A stretch of DNA of 64,000 nt from Armatimonadota bacterium. Lineage in GTDB: Bacteria; Sysuimicrobiota; Sysuimicrobiia; Sysuimicrobiales; Humicultoraceae. Positions 63,538 to 64,000 of this stretch are shown piece after piece; position 1 is the first letter of the stretch, and every line of letters starts with the position of its first letter. The DNA lies in NCBI GenBank assembly GCA_016869025.1, contig VGFA01000002.1, positions 186,001-250,000 of the forward strand. The letters run 5' to 3'. The notes beneath the pieces are model-generated. The model saw nothing but the letters and a program-made list of their open reading frames with translations. It had not been told where the DNA came from and ran no database searches. Both the position numbers and the translations under genes were made by a program.

Positions 63538-64000
63538 TCTGTGGGGCGGTCTGCCATCTTGAAGAGCTGATGCAGGGACTGATAGATCTGGTCGCGGAGA
63601 AGGCAGGGGTTGAGGGTGAGGTAGAGGCGCTGTAGAGCCTGCTGCTGTGGGGTATCGAGGACGTTGGCGGCGAGGAGGCGCTGATAGGGAGTCTGCGCCC
63701 GATCGTATCGTTTGGTGACTCTGGCACCGAGGCGGACCTTACCGGTGAGTTTGGCGATTGGCTGGAAGAAGTTGAGATAGAGGCGGAGGAGGCTGTAGAG
63801 ATGGTTGAGGTGTTTGAAGGCCTCGGCTGAGCTATAGCGATCATAGCCGATGAGGCGCCGGACGGCGCTCCAATTCTTCTGCTCGGCGTAGGCCTGGTCG
63901 TTCTTGCGGTAGGGGCGGCCGCGGGTAAGGCGTATGCGCTCACGGCGACACCAAGGGAGGAGGATCGAGTTGAGGAACTCGCCACCGTTGTCGGTGTGGA
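63498..64000 (-). CDS. IS481/IS3-like integrase-domain transposase, C-terminal part
   Basis: The open minus-strand frame enters from the window edge and stops with TAA at 63498; its 5' end is outside. The visible part begins HTDNGGEFLNSILLPWC, which holds the second Asp region of a DDE integrase core, then RGRPYRKNDQAYAEQKNWSA with the third acidic residue (Glu), then a helical C-terminal region rich in Leu, Tyr and Arg. This is the pattern of IS481-type transposases. The element's left end lies beyond the window. Confidence 0.85.
   Translation of the reverse strand, partial: HTDNGGEFLNSILLPWCRRERIRLTRGRPYRKNDQAYAEQKNWSAVRRLIGYDRYSSAEAFKHLNHLYSLLRLYLNFFQPIAKLTGKVRLGARVTKRYDRAQTPYQRLLAANVLDTPQQQALQRLYLTLNPCLLRDQIYQSLHQLFKMADRPTEVTPFLGQRTTTR

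Noticed and set aside
63533-63985. Ser/Thr-rich minus-strand frame at the right edge
   Set aside because: Low-complexity shadow of the integrase frame, which reads HTDNGGEF and stays open to the window edge.

Overview
The window is a gene-dense bacterial chromosome segment of high GC content (by eye well above 60%), with frequent GTG and TTG starts and almost every gene on the minus strand. The only plus-strand genes seen are one transporter binding protein with a URO-D-family partner and a 22-codon candidate peptide. No rRNA is present to place the organism. Five tRNA genes, GatCAB, a DnaE-type replicase, a DUF881 protein, a copper-amine-oxidase-N-domain surface protein and very many peptide-type ABC transporters fit a high-GC bacterium of the Terrabacteria side (Bacillota, Armatimonadota, Sysuimicrobiota or Chloroflexota-like). 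That placement is an inference of low certainty.

Layout. 1-1500: 3'-truncated tuf, tRNA-Thr, tRNA-Leu(TAA), tRNA-Cys, tRNA-Gly and two good sigma70-type promoters. 1.5-11.1 kb: a DNA-repair run transcribed uvrB-uvrA-uvrC, then an unusual Phd/YefM-antitoxin + O6-methylguanine methyltransferase fusion, then a mismatched ABC pair (DrrA-like ATPase with FecCD-type permease). 11.2-18.7 kb: plus-strand SBP and URO-D-like genes, a secreted copper-amine-oxidase-N protein, and a GntR-PfpI-iron/solute binding protein operon. 18.8-25.7 kb: polA-coaE, a secreted unknown, an ECF sigma/anti-sigma pair, tRNA-Leu(CAA) and a DUF881 gene. 25.7-33.9 kb: gatC-gatA-gatB, a degenerate RlmD-like protein, and dnaE. 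34-50.5 kb: three clusters of oligopeptide/dipeptide ABC transporter genes (four binding proteins, six permeases, one pair of ATPases), with a HicA-less excisionase-type HTH gene between two of them. 50.6-53.9 kb: pcrA interrupted by a 362-residue intein that carries a GIY-YIG-like segment. 54-58 kb: Uma2-type nuclease-fold gene, hpt-guaB3-guaA purine operon, NYN-domain gene. 58.8-62.1 kb: vapB-vapC-like pair, pyrD, a 54-codon gene, a HicB-like gene, pyrF and pyrE in one tightly packed run. 62.3-64 kb: remains of two insertion sequences.

How it works together. Much is housekeeping: translation (tuf, tRNAs, gatCAB), replication and repair (dnaE, polA, pcrA, uvrABC, MGMT), and nucleotide synthesis and salvage. 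The transporter clusters suggest a peptide-scavenging lifestyle. Several replication/repair genes have a clear -10 box only 6-12 bases before the start codon, indicating leaderless or nearly leaderless mRNAs, while transporter genes mostly have ordinary ribosome binding sites. The best candidates for unusual biology are the Phd-MGMT fusion with its own palindrome, the PcrA intein, the pseudo-RlmD coupled to gatB, and the toxin/antitoxin-type genes interleaved with the pyrimidine operon.
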